A stretch of 64,000 bases of DNA from Plantago major (lineage: Eukaryota > Streptophyta > Magnoliopsida > Lamiales > Plantaginaceae), in the NCBI GenBank assembly GCA_026545765.1, contig CM048839.1, forward strand, positions 49,274,677-49,338,676. Reading direction: 5' to 3'. Below, piece after piece: positions 58,329 to 64,000 of the stretch. Made by a program: the position numbers and the translations under genes. Below the pieces are notes generated by a model. It did no database searches. It saw only the letters and a program-made list of their open reading frames with translations, and was not told the DNA's origin. Every line of letters starts with the position of its first letter. The first letter of the stretch is position 1.

Positions 58329-61300
58329 CGTTATCAGGACGATAGTGCTCAACCAACCCATCCACGTGAGCATGGTGTATTTAGTTTGTAGGGTACATAA
58401 AGTGGATGTTAATCCATGTACAAGTGGAGCCCCGGAACATGAAACAGTTGATGATAATCATGATTGCACCAATCCCATGAACCTCGACCATCAGCAATAT
58501 TGCAACAAAACTTATTGCTTCTCTCTATTTTACTACAATTTATTAATTGAATTCATTTCTTGTGTATTAGTTTGCAGTATGAATTACTTAGACTAAAATT
58601 TATGTTTGATGATTGCATGTACATGGTGACTATTGATGTTGATGATCAAGCCCAAGACTCCACCGACGAAGCTAGCCCATGTTCCAATACAATTAGTGAT
58701 TCTACCCTCTACTGATCGAAATATATATCATTGGAACATTGATAATCAACAATCGAGATAAGCTTAATCAGTGTTGTTTATTTACTTTCTTGGATTATTT
58801 TTCTCATTATATGATTATCTAACCACTCTAATTTTCTTGTTAGTGGTGAATCATATTCACACATGTTCTTGAAGAACTTTTTGAGCGGGATAAATACAAA
58901 ACCATATTCCCTGAAGTGAATATGAGATATAAAACCTTGAAGATTACGATTATTGAGAAAGAAGTGAATGTCAAATTATCATTCACATGGATATATGATC
59001 CAAATTTAACCACCAGAAGTGGCTAACAATTTATGGTTCCTTTGTTTAAATATATATGTTCAAAGACATATCATCGACCATGATAAATCCATCAACATAT
59101 GGATCAAATATGCTAGCTTTGATTAGCTAGTCAAACATGGAATTCCCACCTACAATGAGAAAAGAAAACGTTATTGATGGGTGACGAAAGTATATTGTAA
59201 AATAACCAACCGTGCGTTATTGGGTAAGGATGGTGATATGAGTTTACTCTAAGTTTTTGTCTGATCTTCGCTCATTGTAGTGATTTCTAACCTAAAATGG
59301 ATACTAAGGGAGTAGTATATGAAGTGATTTTCTGAAGTTGGTTCTATGAAGTAATTATTTCCAACCTGAAGTTGGTTTCAACACACTATTTTATACCACA
59401 AGTTCAAGACATCGTGAGATGACTTTTGATACTAATTCTTTACCGGTCATACTCTCTTGGTCACACTACTAAGACCTGAAGTTCATAATCTCCTAAACGT
59501 TCAAAGACTTAGATTACTTATTATAATTGAGTGAAATATTACTTAATAAAATGTGACGTATGACGTTGAGTTATCGTGAATTCATGATCGTGTTACCATG
59601 CACATAAATAGTATCAAATATTCTCCAACCCGAACTTGGAAGAAGTATATATGCGATATTATAATTTCTAGTGGTGCAAGAAATCAATTGCGATAATTAT
59701 TTGAAAATTGAGCATTTTGTCTCAAAAGAGATACACATAATGTATCAAGTTTTGATGTATGAGCATTAAGCGTTGGAACTAGCTAAGAATTTCAACTGAT
59801 AAGACTTGACATAAAAAACGAATAATAAATACCATTCGATTTTTCTAAAAAGAAGAGTGAAAGCCAATCAATTTTTGCACGTTATATGGTTTATGTTGAA
59901 TGCTCTTGAAAGTAAAATTGTATATGTCCAACAAACATATGAGAAGCTTGTCATATCTCGTGAGTAGTAGATAATTGAAATGATCTCCCAGCCTGAAGTT
60001 GGTAAATTGTAGCACTCTCATATAAAATTGCAAAGTTGATTACCCAACCTGTAGTTGGAATAGGACAACATATTGGTGCTATAAGCATTCAAGTGGATTA
60101 TAAACATGGACTTTGTTTACCTGATTGCTCATTAGTTTGATGGTATTTTATCTATTTGTCTATTCATGTATCCTTACAGATACATTTACAAGTAATTACT
60201 CGCACATATTACTTATCCAACATGAAGTTGGTAGTATTAATCTTATAACTTGTCCAACTGTTGGAATCATATGTGTGCAAGTGTACTTAAAGTTATTCTC
60301 CTAAAAGCACAATTTATTATAATTGCTCCCGAAGTAGCAATCATGTGCATACTGATGGATCTTGAAGACCACTATAAATTTGAAATGTATGTGGTAAAGA
60401 TCTACCCCTAGCTCACAAGAACAATGTTTGGTCTAGTAGACCATAGTACTGTAATTTGAGTGCAACTATTGTTGTTCATACATATTTTACATGAAAATGA
60501 ACTACAAGTTCAGTTTATTTGTAAAAGTTCTCATGCTATATGATGAATAACAAATACAAATGATGTTTCTCCTTTCCCCGAAGTGATTGGAGATACTTGA
60601 AAAATTCAGAGGGTTGCAAAATGAGCTAATGCCAATTTGGTATATTGGAAATATCTATACTCAAGTGTATCCATGATCACACCACAGGTGATTGAAAAAT
60701 AATAAAGTTTTAAAACTTTAATTGCAAGATCATGATCAACCTCAAGTTGAGAGAATTACACGAGTGATCAAATCTACCTCATCAACTTGAAGTTGGGAGG
60801 ATGAGAATGGAGCATTTTATTCTCAAAAAGAATTTATGTGATATGATAAATTATGTTGTCCGAGCATTTGGGTGGAAACCTAACATGTCATTTAAACTCT
60901 CCGAATGGAGTGTTGGGGTTAACTAGGTGTAAAAATTCCCACAGGAAAGACTTCTAAAAACAGATTTAAGAAATTACGTGTGCATATAACTATTACTCGT
61001 GAGATGTATACATATTATAAGCAATATGTTTAACAACCATATTATAATGCATATTTACAAGCTAAATTTGTGCACCATAAGAGCACATATTAGACTCATT
61101 GAATGAGTACTTATAAGTCTTGCCAAATAGAAAAAGACAAAGATTTGTGTCTTTATGTCACATCATTCTGGCCAGTTTAATTTGCAAATACTTTTGTATA
61201 CATGTCAAAAGTTATAATATAGACGTATATTGACATATGCAAATTGATGTGACAAATTAGGCCATCCGATTATAACATAACCGTAGCTGTGAAACCTGAA

Positions 61301-62900
61301 GTTTCCATATAAATTATGTGCTGAAAGCTATCTCGTGTTATAATTATTATTATTATGGCAAGACACAACATTGAGATTAAGCGTGGAAAATGGAGATCTT
61401 GAAATGAGCAAAAGTCACACTTTTAAAGTTGACAATGAATGAAATATAAGTGGTCAAAAACCCACAAATATGATCTCCAATTTGAGGGAAAATTTATTTT
61501 CAGCACAAGCAAATCCAACTCTGCAAATATATTGACTCCCTATCATATTGTTCTCCGCATAGAACCAATGCTTGAAGCATACAAAAGTTGTATGAATACG
61601 TTAATTTCTAAGTTGGGCATTATATTATCATAAGCCCTAGTTTTCCCAACTTAGGGGAGGAAGAACATGAATAAGTTGGTAAAAACAAGTTCGTAGAGTG
61701 AAATGATCCCATATATTTGAAAGTTCAGACTTGAGCTAAAGTTTCAGCTTCATGTTACTATATCAAGATATGTTCAAACGTAAAGTTCTATGATTTGAAT
61801 GTTAACCCGCTATGACCCTATTTTGAGGCGTACAGAGTTACATATCAATTGTAGAATGGCATGTGGTAGACGTTGAGATATCTTGCCAATTGTACTAATT
61901 ATTTATTCACCTCAATGAAATACGGTTCTGGTGCTAAGTACAAATACAAGAAAATGACAAGATAAAACAGTTGGTACTCCTGAAGAGTAATGTATGCCAT
62001 AAAAGGCATAGATATTTGAACTATAATAGATGGCCTATATGAAATGAAATCGTACCTCCAAAAATATTCAGATATCAATTATCAGTACTGACTTGAAAAA
62101 TCTAAGAAAGAGATTTGATACCGGTATATACTTGGAACCGAAATATTTTATAAGCATATGCAAAATCAATGGACAAAAATAATTTGACATGTAAATGGGG
62201 ATCTTACATGTAAGTCCATTCGATAAAATCATCATCATAATGATAGAAAATGAGCTCATGGACCAGAAGTCCAATTGATTAACGAATTCGAAATACGTAC
62301 GATACCGTTGCATTATCGAGTCAAATTTCATGTGCATATAAATACTAAGCATTGCATCATAATATGTTTATTCTTGCATAGTTTGCATTATTTAGTTTTT
62401 TTTCTAGAATCCTTAGGTATCATGTTGCATACTCATATGTTTGTTCTTATATTGTGAATGTTATCACTCATACACAACCCTCAGGTTGTGCACATGAATA
62501 ATGATTGGTTTGACTTACAAGTCATATTATTTGAGAAGTTCAATGAGGGAAGATAATATCTCCAGAAGGAGACTAAAAGTATCATGTTTACAAACATGGA
62601 TTGAATGAGGAAAGTTCTTGAAGAACTAATTTTTCCTATATCTACACTCATTCTATAATCAAATTCACATTGATGACATGAAAATGTATATTCACCACAT
62701 TGAACAAGTAAAGTATGAGATTGATATGGTCCAGAAGTACCTTAATCGAGCATATGTCAAATAAGAATTCACATGTCTAACCTTTAGCAAGAATTTTATT
62801 CTTTACTATACCTCCTAAAGAAGGTATATATCTTGTCAAGCAAATTGAAATGGCGATTGCAAAGCAATGAGTACTTTTGCGCATTCCATGAAGCAATTGT
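58329..62900 (+). repeat. Element 5 interior with dispersed CCAAC..GTTGG palindromes
   Basis: No gene. About ten copies of a word like CCAACCTGAAGTTGG, or parts of it, occur, e.g. near 59361, 59989, 60040, 60217, 60780 and (weaker) 59328, 59469, 59624, 60730 and 61290. Several form a hairpin CCAAC/GTTGG. The stretch is AT-rich, with stops in all frames. Confidence 0.55.
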
Positions 62901-63637
62901 TGTACTCTTTTTCCCTTCGACTAGGTTTTTATCCCATTGGATTTTTCCTAGTGAGGTTTCTAACGAGGAAAAATTTTAAGCATGGTGACTTATCTCCATA
63001 CTTTGTAAAGACAAGGTTATATACCTGATAGTTATCTTTTCATTTAAAAATATGATGGGGATTTAGAACTCATTTACTTGTGACAAGATCTTTTGCAAAA
63101 TTTTCAAAGTGAACACTATATCCTATTCAAGAAAACTTAAAATATAGTTTGAAGAAATTTAATTCATGAAGTGCTCGAGACGTACGTTCTTCTCATGAAG
63201 ATAAATGTATATATCGACAAATTTCTTGTGTTCTTATTCTAACCATGCAGAAACACGAAGGACTTATGTGACAAACAATAAATGGATCGGAGGGACATTC
63301 GATGCACATCAAAAATAATTCAAATACATGATGGATGAAGTTTACAATGAAACACTTTACATTCAACATATAATGTTGATAATGTCGATCAACAAATTGT
63401 CCAGAAGACAATTTGAATATGGTGGATATAAATGAAATGATGCACTCATGAGGGGGAGCAAATACGCACTGCACCCTTTTCCTTTACTAAGGTTTTTCCC
63501 ACTGGGTTTTTCTTAGCAAGGTTTTTAACGAGCCAGTATTAACAGAGCGTATTTTCTTTTAATAAGAATGATGTACTCTTTTTCCTTCACTAGACTTTTT
63601 CCCACACGATTTTTGCTAGTAAAGTTTTAACGAGGCA
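62901..63637 (+). repeat. Three copies of a copia 3' motif before the PPT
   Basis: Copies at 62901-62968, 63472-63534 and 63571-63637 share the scheme CTTTTTCC..CACTAGG TTTTTCCCA..GGTTTTTCCTAG..AGGTTTTAACGAGG. The motif is often found once or several times upstream of the PPT in plant copia elements. A GAGGGGGAGC at about 63451 before the second copy looks like an extra PPT. Confidence 0.75.
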
Positions 63638-63660
63638 CATTCTCAAGTCAATGGACATTC

Positions 63661-63669
63661 AAGGGGGCG
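63661..63669 (+). other. Polypurine tract, element 5
   Basis: AAGGGGGCG directly before the 3' LTR start TGTTATG. Confidence 0.75.
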
Positions 63670-63748
63670 TGTTATGTAATAATATAATGAATGTCCATTA
63701 ACCTCCCCCACTCCTCCATGAATCCTTTTTGTAACTCTTGTAAGTTAT
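63670..63748 (+). mobile_element. Element 5, 3' LTR, first 79 bases
   Basis: Two differences from the 5' LTR over 79 bases. It ends where the sequence turns into TGTTGATACGAATATATATC. Confidence 0.8.
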
Positions 63749-64000
63749 GTTGATACGAATATATATCCAATCCGTTAAGGGCTCCATAGAGCGTGTCCTA
63801 GAGCGCATCACGGTTTAATAGCCAATCCAGTACTGGTCCGACCTCGTATGGTCCGTCCTAGTGAGTCAACCAGTACGCCCAAGTCACTACACCCTCACGG
63901 CTAGTCCGAGCTAGCTGGGAAAAGGATTTCTAAACCTGACTGAGTCAGTACATAGATGCCCAACAGACCGGACGAGATAGCCTCTCAGACGCCACCCTCA
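63748..64000. mobile_element. Start of another element, probably an LTR
   Basis: From 63748 the sequence TGTTGATACGAATATATATC begins inside the LTR of element 5. It is richer in GC than its neighbour. A start with TG and a break inside a younger LTR are what an inserted LTR element would give. The family is not recognised and the other end lies outside the window. Confidence 0.45.

Larger units (their letters stand above)
58044..63748 (+). mobile_element. Small-LTR copia-type element 5, probably non-autonomous
   Basis: 5' LTR 58044-58328, internal part 58329-63669, PPT at 63661-63669, 3' LTR from 63670 cut at about 63748. The 79 overlapping LTR bases differ at two positions. The interior has no frame longer than about 90 codons on either strand and no RT, integrase or gag motif that I could recognise. 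Near-identical LTR ends with no coding capacity suggest that enzymes of another element moved it. Confidence 0.7.

Noticed and set aside
58345..58596. 83-codon frame at the start of element 5
   Set aside because: No motif, ends in AT-rich sequence, and no continuation in any frame; not supported as gag.
1..64000. tRNA, rRNA, CRISPR or intact host gene
   Set aside because: None recognised on either strand. The repeats are transposon-derived, and tRNA-like words are primer-binding sites.

Overview
This is a stretch of plant nuclear DNA, probably from a eudicot, built almost entirely of transposable elements in nested and broken copies. No intact host gene, rRNA, tRNA or CRISPR array was seen. 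The evidence for a plant is the mix of families: Ty1/copia elements of the SIRE/Maximus type, CACTA, a FAR1/MURA-like MULE, Stowaway and Harbinger MITEs, Athila-like Ty3 debris, and a fragment of a plant-specific PIRL (Ras-group LRR) gene.

Layout. 1-918: right end of a plus-strand SIRE-type LTR (LTR-A) set in a CACTA transposon (919-3507, minus). 3508-4712: Athila-type pol tail, a Harbinger MITE with TAA target duplication, and a Stowaway fragment. 4713-17853: SIRE-type element 1 (minus), with 5' LTR (LTR-B), PBS, gag, pol and a multi-exon third gene, but no 3' end. It sits in the third gene of element 2 (17854-29743, minus, 5' LTR-C). 29744-36783: MULE transposase gene, Athila-like third-ORF remnant, degenerate ATCCGA repeats, Stowaway MITE, PIRL fragment and a hairpin array. 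36784-51310: element 3 (minus), with both LTRs (D and E), PBS and PPT. 51311-52091: GGT-rich DNA, a CACTA end and another hairpin array. 52092-57854: element 4 (plus), 5'-truncated and internally deleted, ending in LTR-F. 58044-63748: a smaller copia element with short, nearly identical LTR portions and no recognisable protein, cut at its 3' LTR by the start of another probable LTR.

The SIRE-type elements encode gag (UBN2-like, CCHC knuckle, coiled coil), protease, integrase, reverse transcriptase and RNase H, followed by a third gene in the same sense. That slot is usually called env-like, but here the product has a nuclear-localisation-like basic stretch, a domain resembling the 'putative plant transposon protein' family, and coiled coils; I see no signal peptide or membrane anchor. 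The gene has its own conserved TATA box about 185 bases upstream of its ATG. In three diverged copies it has a chain of small phase-0 exons (34-50 codons) separated by GT-AG introns of nearly constant length (75-90 nt; one of 53 nt in element 1).

The LTRs hold a series of short hairpins downstream of the TATA box. Their stem sequences change between copies while pairing is mostly kept, which points to a structured RNA leader or paired DNA sites. Every coding copy in the window is damaged, and an in-frame TAA in the reverse transcriptase domain is shared by elements 2, 3 and 4.
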